Shown here in pieces: positions 17,274 through 25,372 of a DNA stretch of 64,000 bases; position 1 is the first letter of the stretch, and every line of letters starts with the position of its first letter. Location: the NCBI GenBank assembly GCA_023401925.1, contig JAEXDA010000002.1:62001-126000 (forward strand), read 5' to 3'. Source of the DNA: Bacillota bacterium. Its GTDB lineage: Bacteria; Bacillota; UBA4882; UBA8346. A program made the translations under genes and the position numbers. Under the pieces are notes generated by a model, which was given only the letters and a program-made list of their open reading frames with translations, made no database searches and was not told where the DNA came from.

Positions 17274-17442
17274 AATATAAAATGGAAAACGCAAGTCCCT
17301 TGGCCTGGGTTCTCACCTGCAGTTGGCATGCTGTCCCCCCTTTCGTAGTCCTTTAATAAATTAGGAAGGAAACTTAAGGAAAAGAACCTCCATTCGGGGA
17401 AAGGAAACACAACCTTTGAAAAGCGGGAATTTATCTAATCTA

Positions 17443-17478
17443 AATTTAAAACCCGCCGATGTCGACGGGTTTTAAATT
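17443..17478 (-). terminator. Terminator of prc (probably bidirectional)
   Basis: aatttaaaacccg pairs perfectly with cgggttttaaatt around a ten-base loop. It lies 50 bases past the prc stop on the minus strand; T-rich arms allow it to work from either side. Confidence 0.6.
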
Positions 17479-17526
17479 GGGATAAAAGATTTAACAAAAG
17501 AAGGTATGGATACTTTTTTGAGGGCG

Positions 17527-19620
17527 TTACATATCTTCTAAAACGTGCCAAGCTTCGTATATATAAGAGTCTTTATTGACTTGCTTCAACCAATCCGTTG
17601 TCTTTGAAGATTGGGGATTTGTAGCATCTTTTGTTTCTAAAGCGGATATTTTAACATAATCCGGTTCTTCCACGGGAAGATTTTTAAGCTGCTCGGATCT
17701 GTTTTGCAATGACTTTTGTTCTTCGAGAAATTTAGTAAATTGAAGCGGTTCATAAGGGTGTTCCCGCCTATATTTCAAACGGGCCACATCAGTATTAATG
17801 TATTGAAAGGCTTTGCTTTGACGAACTCTTTTTTCGCTAAGCCGCTTTAATTTAGCGATATTCAATGCTCCACCATTCCATTTTTGAAAAGGTGCCGCTG
17901 AAACCGTATCCCAGGGTAGAGGATATTCCAGGTTCTTTTCACCAATTTTGAGGTATCCATAAAGATCAGGTAATACAATGTCTGCAGCCACTCCCCTACC
18001 TTGGGTTGATCCGCCGTTAATCCGGTAAAACTTGGCAATGGTCATTTTCAAAGAACCTGCAGGTTTTATGGATTCGTATTGTTCTGAAAGGATTTGATCA
18101 AGATTCATAACGATTTGGACTGTTCCTTTACAAAAGGTTCGAGGTCCTCCCAAAATAACCGCTCTGCCGTAATCCTGTAAAGAAGCGGATAGAATCTCAG
18201 ATGCCGAAGCACTTAGAGAGTTTACCAATATTACCAATGGTCCCCCGTAAACAATCCCGGGGTCGGGATCAGACAACACTTCGATCCGTTTCTTATTATC
18301 TTTGACTTGAACAATCGGACCTTCCTTGATAAAAAGCCCCGCCATTTTCACGGCATCTTCCAAGGAACCTCCTCCGTTGTTGCGCAAGTCAAGAATCACC
18401 CCATTCACATTCGCGGCATTGAGTTTATTTAATTCGCTACGGACATCATCCGCCGCATTGTGGGAGTTCGTCTTAAAGTCGTGATAGAATGAAGGTAGAT
18501 TAATATATCCATATTTCTTTCCGGTTTTCTGGTTGGTTATTAAAGCCGATTTGGCATAGGCATCTTCCATAATAACAACGTCGCGCACTATCGGAATCAC
18601 AATGATCCGGCCGTCGGGTTTCTTGACTGTGAGTCGTACTTCGGTGCCTTTTTTGCCCCGGATAAGTTTTACGACATCGCTAAGAGGCATGGTTACGGTA
18701 TCGACGGGTTCCGCATTTCCTTGGGCGACTTTAAGAATGATATCATCAGCCCCCAGGCCCTTTTGACGCCAAGCGGCACTTCCTGGAACAATTTCAACAA
18801 CTTTGGTATAATCGCCGTCTTCCTTGAGGGTGGCGCCAATCCCTTCCATAACTCCGGTAATGCTGGCATCAAAGTCATCTTTCTGATCCGGCAGCAAATA
18901 TTCGGTATGAGGATCAAAACTTCCGGCAATGGTATTTAAATACTCCCCGAACCTGGTTTCGTCTTTCTGATGGAGCATCCTATCCAAACGGCGTTTCATA
19001 TTTTGGGCGACCTTTTCCCGAGCCTGACGTTCAATATCGGGCTCAAAGGATTGACTTACTTTGATCAGACTTTTTTCTTCGGAGTTTGTTGGGTCCTTGG
19101 TAATAGTGGTCATCTCAAGATAAGTTAACAGGGTTTGATATTTTAGGTTTAAGCGCCAATATTCTCGCAGCCCTTGGGATCCATCTGGAAAATCCCGTTT
19201 TTCCGGATCGGTGTTAAAGGTTTCAGCGGCTGAAAAATCGAAAGGTTCTGCCAATATTTCCTGAACCATGCCACTTACTTCAGTGACGCGCTGTTGTAAT
19301 AACATTTTCGACATATCGTAAAAATCGGAGTTCTCATTTTTTAACTGGTTATCCAGCTGGTTTTGATAATTCTTCAAGTGTTCAACATCGGATTTTAATA
19401 AAAATTGCTTGTTGGGGTCTAAGTTTTTCAAATAAAGTCGAAAGATTCGCTGGGATAGGTGGTCATCAACGGGTTTTGGACTGTAGTGCCATACTTGAAG
19501 GCTTTGTAACATGATATCGGTTATAATCTTATCTTTATCACTGCTTTCAGCGAAAAGAGTTGTTGTCAGAAGGATTAAAACGGATATCAAAAGCAAAATT
19601 TTTACGGATAAACGTTTCAT
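17527..19620 (-). CDS. prc: Tail-specific C-terminal processing protease Prc
   Basis: A secreted S41 serine protease of 697 residues that trims or degrades envelope proteins from their C-termini. A signal peptide (ILLLISVLILLTTTLFA) is followed by the N-terminal Prc domain, a PDZ domain (about 245-335), the S41 core and a C-terminal DUF3340-like region (about 560-690). The Ser-Lys dyad is present: Ser472 in SASASEI, Asp483 in QDYG, and Lys498 in FCKGTVQ, which carries one extra residue compared with E. coli Prc. This long form is typical of Gram-negative bacteria, not of the shorter CtpA/B of Bacillota. Confidence 0.92.
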   Translation of the reverse strand: MKRLSVKILLLISVLILLTTTLFAESSDKDKIITDIMLQSLQVWHYSPKPVDDHLSQRIFRLYLKNLDPNKQFLLKSDVEHLKNYQNQLDNQLKNENSDFYDMSKMLLQQRVTEVSGMVQEILAEPFDFSAAETFNTDPEKRDFPDGSQGLREYWRLNLKYQTLLTYLEMTTITKDPTNSEEKSLIKVSQSFEPDIERQAREKVAQNMKRRLDRMLHQKDETRFGEYLNTIAGSFDPHTEYLLPDQKDDFDASITGVMEGIGATLKEDGDYTKVVEIVPGSAAWRQKGLGADDIILKVAQGNAEPVDTVTMPLSDVVKLIRGKKGTEVRLTVKKPDGRIIVIPIVRDVVIMEDAYAKSALITNQKTGKKYGYINLPSFYHDFKTNSHNAADDVRSELNKLNAANVNGVILDLRNNGGGSLEDAVKMAGLFIKEGPIVQVKDNKKRIEVLSDPDPGIVYGGPLVILVNSLSASASEILSASLQDYGRAVILGGPRTFCKGTVQIVMNLDQILSEQYESIKPAGSLKMTIAKFYRINGGSTQGRGVAADIVLPDLYGYLKIGEKNLEYPLPWDTVSAAPFQKWNGGALNIAKLKRLSEKRVRQSKAFQYINTDVARLKYRREHPYEPLQFTKFLEEQKSLQNRSEQLKNLPVEEPDYVKISALETKDATNPQSSKTTDWLKQVNKDSYIYEAWHVLEDM

Positions 19621-19661
19621 GGGTCAACCTTCTTTCTCAAATTAAGAATGGGATATTGCGA

Positions 19662-21071
19662 TTATTTCTTTTTTCCGTTTGCATCCACCCAGTTGGAGCC
19701 ATTCCACCAGATAGGACGATTTAAGGTCGTATCAAAATACATCATTCCGGTAAAACAATCCGCCGGTCTCTCAGAGCTGGGCCCGGACTTGCTTGTCTGG
19801 AGATATTCATACTTGGATGGATCAAGATAAATTTTCAAATTCCCGTTATCATAAATCAATAAGCCTTGGTCGATCGTTGCCGGTAACGTATTTCCTAAGA
19901 TGACTCCCTTGTCGAAAACTCCAACGCCGGAAAAATTAAGCCGGTTTGAATCCGTTAATTCTTCCATAACAGAGGATGTGTGATTGTCTTTGGTGAAACT
20001 ATCCAATAACTGAACGGGAATGTTGCCTGGCGAGGCATACCCTCTATTGTTGCGGAACATTAAAAGGGCCGGCCCTTCCAAATGAACAAAAGATTCGGTT
20101 GAACCCTCATTGTTTCGGATAAAGGTATTATTTTCGATGAGGCCGGAGATTTTTCCATTACCGGCAGAATTGTTCATAGCCAATGCCGGCCCTGTTCCAT
20201 GGGTTGTAATAGCATTGTTGGATAATGATAATTGATAAAACGAACTGTTTGGGCCGGCATCAATACATTTGCCGGGGTTTTCAAAATAACACCCATTGAT
20301 GGAGAGATTCCATATGGCATAGGTATAAGCTTCGTTGAATGCAAAGCAGGCGTCGGTGTATCCTTCAAATTGGCACCCGACAAAGGAAATATTCCAACCT
20401 TGTTTAAATGTCACTGCTTTCGAACCGGTTGAAAAAATGCAATTAATAAAACTGTTGGCGTTTAAAAAAGCGCCTCCTTTAAAGGCAACATCATTGTAGA
20501 AAAAGGAAACATTGGAAAATTTGTTGGTCCAACAATACTGGCAATCGACTCCGACGGCAAAATGACTTATTTCAGCATCGTTGATGGTTAGATACCGGGA
20601 AGTAATATAAAGTCCTGTTCCCAAATTTTGTGCCCCGCGGATTGCAATATTTTCGAGGGTTAAATAATAAGATCCTGTCCCATATTGCCCTCCGGCTCGT
20701 TCACCGGAAACAATCGCATTGTCGACACCTTTATACAAAAGAATGGAAGAACGTTTGCTGTCGCCTAAAATTCGAATATTGGAAGGGATAGTAATCGTTT
20801 GCTCCAATGCATATTGCCCTTTGGGAAAAAAAAGAGTCCCGCCGGATTTTAAACTGTTAATAGCCTTTTGGATACCAGGGGAGTCGTTCGTAACTCCATC
20901 ACCTTTAGCGCCGTATAATTTTACACTCACCGGATTATCACCGGAGTTTGCAATCCCTTCAGCCTTGCCCTTGGGAGTGGATTTAGCCAGGCAGGGGCTA
21001 GCTGTTGTTAATAAGAGAACGATTGAAAGGATGAAACCAATCCATATGAATAGGTTAACCTTTGAATGCAT
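19662..21071 (-). CDS. Secreted right-handed beta-helix (pectate-lyase-3-like) protein
   Basis: A 469-residue exported protein. The signal peptide ends near ASPCLA. The start of the mature region, VKLYGAKGDGVTNDSPGIQKAINSL, is the classic opening of pectate_lyase_3 and tailspike-like beta-helices. Asn- and Gly-rich rungs follow to about residue 380. The C-terminal motif CFTGMMYFDTTLNRPIWWNG occurs in phage tail fibres and surface glycan-binding proteins. It could be a polysaccharide lyase, hydrolase or adhesin; catalytic residues cannot be chosen by eye. It is 41 bases upstream of prc in the same direction. Confidence 0.78.
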   Translation of the reverse strand: MHSKVNLFIWIGFILSIVLLLTTASPCLAKSTPKGKAEGIANSGDNPVSVKLYGAKGDGVTNDSPGIQKAINSLKSGGTLFFPKGQYALEQTITIPSNIRILGDSKRSSILLYKGVDNAIVSGERAGGQYGTGSYYLTLENIAIRGAQNLGTGLYITSRYLTINDAEISHFAVGVDCQYCWTNKFSNVSFFYNDVAFKGGAFLNANSFINCIFSTGSKAVTFKQGWNISFVGCQFEGYTDACFAFNEAYTYAIWNLSINGCYFENPGKCIDAGPNSSFYQLSLSNNAITTHGTGPALAMNNSAGNGKISGLIENNTFIRNNEGSTESFVHLEGPALLMFRNNRGYASPGNIPVQLLDSFTKDNHTSSVMEELTDSNRLNFSGVGVFDKGVILGNTLPATIDQGLLIYDNGNLKIYLDPSKYEYLQTSKSGPSSERPADCFTGMMYFDTTLNRPIWWNGSNWVDANGKKK

Positions 21072-21346
21072 GATAAAGAAATGAGCCTCTTTTCACTTGT
21101 TTTATTATGTTACAGTATAACATAATTTCAATAGTAAAAATGATCATTATTTGAATGACAAAATCAATAATAAAATGCTTAAATGTAATAGTAATCAATT
21201 GCAGCCCCTTTCCCAATCTATTTTTGTCAAATGTATGGAATAATTTCATAGAAACCTCAAATTGCCTTTCGATGTAAAAAGGCGTTCATATGATGTATAA
21301 TATCTTTGAAATCTCTTTGAAATTGTTCGGGAAAAGGGGGGATTCA

Positions 21347-22015
21347 ATGAAATTGCTATTAATCACGGATAATGATAAGTTGTTTAAGAAACTATTCCAT
21401 ACCCTCAGAGAAAGTGGTTATTTAGTGGACCATGCCGCTGATGGCCAAAAAATCTTGGAAATCACCCCCATCCAGTCTTATGATTTAGTAATTTTGGAAT
21501 GGCAAATGTCTAAGCTGGCTGGTGTATCCATACTGAAAGATATTCGTTCGCAGGGATTTGATACACCGGTATTCGTGATTGGTGAGAAGGACAGTCCCCA
21601 AGATCGGGCCGACGGATTGGATTCCGGGGCCGATGACTTTTTGAGTCAACCCTTTGCAATGGAAGAATTTTTGGCCCGTTTACGAGCTTTATCAAGGCGC
21701 GGACGTAAAGCTTTGGTTGGAAATACGATTGTGGCAGGAGGACTGACCCTTGATCCTCTTAAGTGTGAAGTCAGGGATGGGCATCAAGTGATTCGCTTAA
21801 GTGTTAAAGAAGCCTTATTGTTGGAAATGTTAATGCGTAACCTCGGGAAAGTTATTACGAAAGAGCTTATATTTGAAAGAGTTTGGGGATACGAATCAGA
21901 TATTCAGTTTGCCAATATCGATTTATACATCCATTATCTAAGGAAAAAACTTACTAATTGCCACATTAAAACGGTTAGGGGTATCGGCTATTATTTGGCA
22001 GAAGAGGAGTCATGA
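21347..22015 (+). CDS. OmpR-family response regulator with atypical receiver
   Basis: A DNA-binding regulator of 222 residues: receiver domain (1-115) and winged-helix effector (130-220, ending KTVRGIGYYLA). The start ATG lies six bases after aaggggggatt. Key receiver residues differ: the phospho-acceptor Asp is Glu51 (VILEW), the conserved Thr/Ser is Gly79 (VFVIGEK) and the conserved Lys is Gln101 (FLSQPF). This is what pseudo-receivers that work without phosphorylation look like, and a Glu may mimic the active state. No histidine kinase gene is adjacent. Confidence 0.87.
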   Translation: MKLLLITDNDKLFKKLFHTLRESGYLVDHAADGQKILEITPIQSYDLVILEWQMSKLAGVSILKDIRSQGFDTPVFVIGEKDSPQDRADGLDSGADDFLSQPFAMEEFLARLRALSRRGRKALVGNTIVAGGLTLDPLKCEVRDGHQVIRLSVKEALLLEMLMRNLGKVITKELIFERVWGYESDIQFANIDLYIHYLRKKLTNCHIKTVRGIGYYLAEEES

Positions 22016-22384
22016 TAGGCCAAAGTTGACTCGAAGGTTTTAAGGAGATGCATCAAAATAAACTCCATAGATAGTATGTATATTTTTGTGAAGCGAATCG
22101 TTTCATTTGACTCATATAGGTTGGAAAAGCTTTGGGAATCCTCCAATGATCCGCTGATCCGCAACGGATATCTCCGCAAACCAGCAATAAAATTGTCCTC
22201 TAGCGTATCTTTTCTCTTCAACGAATTATTTTTAAATTTATCTTTTGAAATTCTGGGTATTGTTGATGATATGGAGAGAAAAATTAATGAGAAAAGCAGG
22301 GATTTTTGCGATGGGCTCCCCCGATCCGGAGATTGTCTTTCCATAATATCTGCCTTCATTGAATTGCAAGGATAGGAATATGGT
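22016..22384. other. Intergenic region with no recognisable gene
   Basis: AT-rich. Open frames of 60-175 codons exist on both strands, but none has a convincing ribosome site or family resemblance. I looked for remains of a histidine kinase that would pair with the regulator upstream and saw none. Confidence 0.3.
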
Positions 22385-22534
22385 ATGGTTGGAGGAGGGG
22401 TTGCGCATTTTTGGCAACGAAAAAGATGGCGTGAGCGGGAAATGAAAAAAATGAGACATCCAAAAATAGATTTTTTAAAAGTACTCTTCAGAAAATTCTT
22501 AAAGAATCCGATTAACAACTTGTATATTCCTTAA
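22385..22534 (+). CDS. Possible small basic protein upstream of the carboxypeptidase gene
   Basis: Forty-nine residues beginning MVGGGVAHFWQRKRWRERE and ending NNLYIP, very rich in Arg and Lys. A site like aaggatagg lies about nine bases before the ATG, and the stop overlaps the aaaggag of the next gene, so coupling is possible. I do not recognise it; it may be chance. Confidence 0.3.
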   Translation: MVGGGVAHFWQRKRWREREMKKMRHPKIDFLKVLFRKFLKNPINNLYIP

Positions 22535-22547
22535 AGGAGCAATAGAG

Positions 22548-23486
22548 ATGAAGACTTGGTGTAAATGGTGTTTGTTTTTTTTAGTATTGGTAACAACCGG
22601 GACGGTAATGGGAGATGAATTGCCGAAGGTTAATGCTACTGCAGCGATTTTGGTCAATGCCGAAACCGGAGAAGTTCTTTATTCCAAGCACTCTCGGAAT
22701 ATAATGGCTCCGGCCAGTACCACTAAAATTATGACGGCTATTATCGCCATTGAAAATGGCAACCTAGACCGGAATATTAAAGTAAGTCGAACCGCGGCAG
22801 CAAAACCTGGTTCTTCAATGTATTTAAAACGGGGCGAAGTTCAAACTTTAAGAAATCTTTTATATGGCTTGATGTTAGCCTCCGGCAATGATTCGGCAAC
22901 AGCCATCGCCGAGGCTATTGCCGGATCAGAAAGGCAGTTCGCCCAAATGATGACCAGAAAAGCTCGTAAACTAGGCATGAAAGATACCCAGTACCAAAAT
23001 GCCAGCGGATTACCGGCTGCGGGCCATTATACAACAGCTTATGATATGTCAATATTAGCTCGTTATTGCTTGAAAAATCAGGTGTTTGCCGAAATTGTTC
23101 AAACCAAAGTGACTGCGGTACCCAGTTCGAGATCCAGTGACCATCGGACATTAAAAAATCATAACAAGTTGCTTTGGCAGTATCCATATACTACCGGTAT
23201 TAAAACCGGGTATACCCGGCGGGCTGGGAAGTGTTTGGTGGCCTCGGCAAACCAAAATGGAACAAGTTTAATTTCAATCGTCTTGAAATCAAATACAATG
23301 TACGATGACAGTATTCATTTATTTGATTTTGGTTTTCAAAAGTTTATTCCAGTTGTTGATGATATTTCCGTGGATTCAACTGTCCCAGAAAACAAAGAGA
23401 GTCTGAAGGGTCCCATGGAAATGGAACGAGAAAATCAACCAGCATCAGCACCTTATTTACCGCAAACTGATTCGGGCCGGATGTAA
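22548..23486 (+). CDS. dacF: D-alanyl-D-alanine carboxypeptidase, PBP5/DacF family
   Basis: A secreted serine peptidase that removes the terminal D-Ala from peptidoglycan peptides, 312 residues. The signal peptide ends near TVMGDE. All three penicillin-binding motifs are present: Ser57-xx-Lys60 (STTK), Ser112-Gly-Asn114 (SGNDS) and Lys219-Thr-Gly (KTGYT). The C-terminal PBP5_C domain and amphipathic anchor of classical DacA are reduced to a short tail, which suits DacF-type enzymes used in spore cortex or envelope remodelling. Strong aaaggag site; terminator downstream. Confidence 0.88.
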   Translation: MKTWCKWCLFFLVLVTTGTVMGDELPKVNATAAILVNAETGEVLYSKHSRNIMAPASTTKIMTAIIAIENGNLDRNIKVSRTAAAKPGSSMYLKRGEVQTLRNLLYGLMLASGNDSATAIAEAIAGSERQFAQMMTRKARKLGMKDTQYQNASGLPAAGHYTTAYDMSILARYCLKNQVFAEIVQTKVTAVPSSRSSDHRTLKNHNKLLWQYPYTTGIKTGYTRRAGKCLVASANQNGTSLISIVLKSNTMYDDSIHLFDFGFQKFIPVVDDISVDSTVPENKESLKGPMEMERENQPASAPYLPQTDSGRM

Positions 23487-23547
23487 GTTGGGTTTATTAT
23501 AAGGATTCAACAATATTGTTTTATAAAAATATTTCCGTAGTGAAACG

Positions 23548-23575
23548 AAACCTGCCTAAGACGGCGGGTTTTTTT
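23548..23575 (+). terminator. Rho-independent terminator
   Basis: aaacctgcc pairs with ggcgggttt around taagac and is followed by seven or more Ts. It ends the carboxypeptidase transcript. Confidence 0.85.
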
Positions 23576-23631
23576 AATATCCATCATAAAAATCTAAATT
23601 AGGGTTTAACGTGATATTAACATAATTGTTA

Positions 23632-23660
23632 TTTACTAATAATAGTTATTAATATATAAT
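23632..23660 (+). promoter_or_regulatory. Promoter of the MarR-efflux operon
   Basis: TATAAT at 23655-23660 with TTTACT 17 bases upstream (23632-23637). The -35 is weak, which suits a regulated promoter. Confidence 0.5.
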
Positions 23661-23687
23661 CAATTTCACAAGTCATCTTTATCCTGA

Positions 23688-23705
23688 TATGCTAAATTTA
23701 GCATA
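23688..23705 (+). promoter_or_regulatory. Candidate MarR operator (perfect 18-bp palindrome)
   Basis: tatgctaaatttagcata is perfectly symmetric and lies about 20 bases past the predicted transcription start, 39 bases before the MarR gene. It is the best candidate for autoregulation of the efflux operon. Confidence 0.55.
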
Positions 23706-23743
23706 GAGGACGATGTAAGCTCATATGGAAAGGTACTTTAAAA

Positions 23744-24187
23744 ATGAACACAGATAATTTAGAGCAGGCGATTACCAATTTATTTGCTTTATTTCCGCTG
23801 GTAAAGAAGAAGTTTATGAACCCCGAAAGTATAGGCATACAGTGTGATCTTTCTCACTCGCACTTTCAAATTCTCATATTGCTTGATGAGGTGGGGATAT
23901 TACCGGTTTCAGAAATTGCTCAGAAATTAATTATTTCTCGCCCCAACATGACTCCGCTGATTGATAAACTGATTGAGGAGGGGCTTGTAAAGCGAATTCC
24001 CAGTGAAACAGACCGCCGGGTTATTCTCATCGCTCTTACGGATGAAGGCCATAAATTTTTAGAAGACAATCGAAAATTAATGTTTGATTATTTGAGAAAA
24101 CGCTTTTCCTGTTTATCGGATGAAGACCTGATTCAATTGGCCCAATCCCTTGAGAATATCAAAAAAGTTTTCCAAAAATTAAGTTAA
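23744..24187 (+). CDS. MarR-family transcriptional regulator
   Basis: A 147-residue dimeric winged-helix repressor. The HTH lies in SEIAQKLIISRPNMTPLIDKLIEEGLVKR, followed by the wing DRRVILIALTDEGHKFL, which is diagnostic. The gene directly precedes an RND adaptor and pump, so it probably controls efflux in response to a small toxic ligand. The site for the ATG at 23744 is weak (aaaggtac). Confidence 0.87.
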   Translation: MNTDNLEQAITNLFALFPLVKKKFMNPESIGIQCDLSHSHFQILILLDEVGILPVSEIAQKLIISRPNMTPLIDKLIEEGLVKRIPSETDRRVILIALTDEGHKFLEDNRKLMFDYLRKRFSCLSDEDLIQLAQSLENIKKVFQKLS

Positions 24188-24310
24188 AATTTACAATCCA
24201 ACGAAATAGTTTGAGGTGATTGGCGTTTATATATCAACAGTAGTAATTTTTGGTCTGGTAATTAATGTTATAGAATTTGATGAAAAGCAGGATGAAAGGG
24301 GATTTATCCA

Positions 24311-25186
24311 GTGAAAAAGTTGATAGCGGCACTAATTGTAGTGGTTTTTATTGCAGGGATGATTTTTGTATTATTTAATAATAAGGCCAAAATGGCAGCT
24401 AAAATGCAAAAGGTGCCGATTGAAGACACAACTGTTTCGGTAATGCAGGTTAGCAAGGAAAGATTAAGTGATAGTTTGACTTTGGTCGGAACCACTGCAG
24501 CGAACAACGATGTAACAGTTGTGTCAGGGATTCAAGGCCGGGTTACCAATGTACTGGTAAAGGTAAATGATTATGTGAATCCGGGGCAAAACTTGGTCGA
24601 CATTTTTGATGATTTGGGCAGGGTTACTTCTCCTATTGCCGGTATTGTCACTTCGGTGCCGGTAACTGTTGGCACAATGTTAAATCAAGGAACTGTGGTA
24701 GCAAATATTATTGATATTTCAACCCTTAAGATAAACGTTAACGTTGCGGAAGAAGATGTTTTTAAACTGAAATTGGGAGATTCGGTGTCGATTACCACTA
24801 ACATTTATCCCAATGCCAAATTCAGTGGCAGGATCAGCGGTATCAGCCAAAAAGGCGATGACGCCCACACTTATCCGGTCGAAATCAAATTACCTAATAG
24901 CAAGCAATATCCACTCAAAGCCGGTATGTTTGCGCAAGCGACCTTTTATACCCATGCCGTCCAATACGGAATCACGGTTCCCCGAAGTGCATTGGTGGAA
25001 GATGATACTACAAATCCACAAATTTATATCGTAGAAGATGGAGTCGCCAAGTTGCGGAGGATCGTCACCGGTCAGGAAGTGGGTACCAATTTAGTGGTTT
25101 TACAGGGCCTATCGGAAGGAGAAAGCGTTGTAACATTAGGGCAAACGAACCTGATGGATGGGGCCAAGATCAAGATAGCCAATTAA
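24311..25186 (+). CDS. RND efflux periplasmic adaptor subunit (HlyD/MFP family)
   Basis: The membrane fusion protein that links the RND pump to an outer channel, 291 residues. An N-terminal membrane segment or signal (LIAALIVVVFIAGMIFVLF) is followed by the lipoyl half-motifs (VVSGIQGRVTNVLVKVNDYVNPGQNL and SPIAGIVTSVPVTVG), a beta-barrel and a membrane-proximal domain (EDGVAKLRRIVTGQEVG). The alpha-hairpin between the lipoyl halves is nearly absent, so it is a short-hairpin type. The start is GTG at 24311, eight bases after aaagggga. Confidence 0.88.
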   Translation: MKKLIAALIVVVFIAGMIFVLFNNKAKMAAKMQKVPIEDTTVSVMQVSKERLSDSLTLVGTTAANNDVTVVSGIQGRVTNVLVKVNDYVNPGQNLVDIFDDLGRVTSPIAGIVTSVPVTVGTMLNQGTVVANIIDISTLKINVNVAEEDVFKLKLGDSVSITTNIYPNAKFSGRISGISQKGDDAHTYPVEIKLPNSKQYPLKAGMFAQATFYTHAVQYGITVPRSALVEDDTTNPQIYIVEDGVAKLRRIVTGQEVGTNLVVLQGLSEGESVVTLGQTNLMDGAKIKIAN

Positions 25187-25203
25187 TTTTTTTCGGTCTG
25201 TGC

Positions 25204-25321
25204 GAGGCTGTTCCAAAAGTAAATTTAACGTAAAGAAATTCAATGTATTAAAATTAGTTCTATTCTATGAAAGCTATATATTGTATTCCTCTTGGTTTCA
25301 AATTGCTTTTCAGGCAACCTT
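25204..25321. mobile_element. MITE-like hairpin element, copy 1
   Basis: Terminal inverted arms gaggctgttccaaaag and cttttcaggcaacctt, with a second internal match (caatgtat / atatattg), fold into one long imperfect hairpin of 118 bases. The arms match two other copies at 53.6 and 56.5 kb. It lies 17 bases after the adaptor stop, inside the efflux operon. There is no coding capacity. Confidence 0.6.
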
Positions 25322-25372
25322 GAAGAATCTGGGATGAAATGTATTTTCTAGATAGGATAAGGAGTAACGAAT

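Noticed and set aside
16893..17294. 133-codon minus-strand frame made of a 14-residue hydrophobic repeat
   Set aside because: It starts at a TTG without a ribosome site, depends on the 42-bp tandem repeat and runs antisense into spoIIP.
17216..17329. Short minus-strand frame MPTAGENPGQGTC after a strong aaaggggg site
   Set aside because: Only 37 codons that run into the tandem repeat; no family likeness. The site may be chance.
22076..22375. 99-codon plus-strand frame between the response regulator and the carboxypeptidase
   Set aside because: No ribosome site, no domain, and not a histidine kinase remnant.
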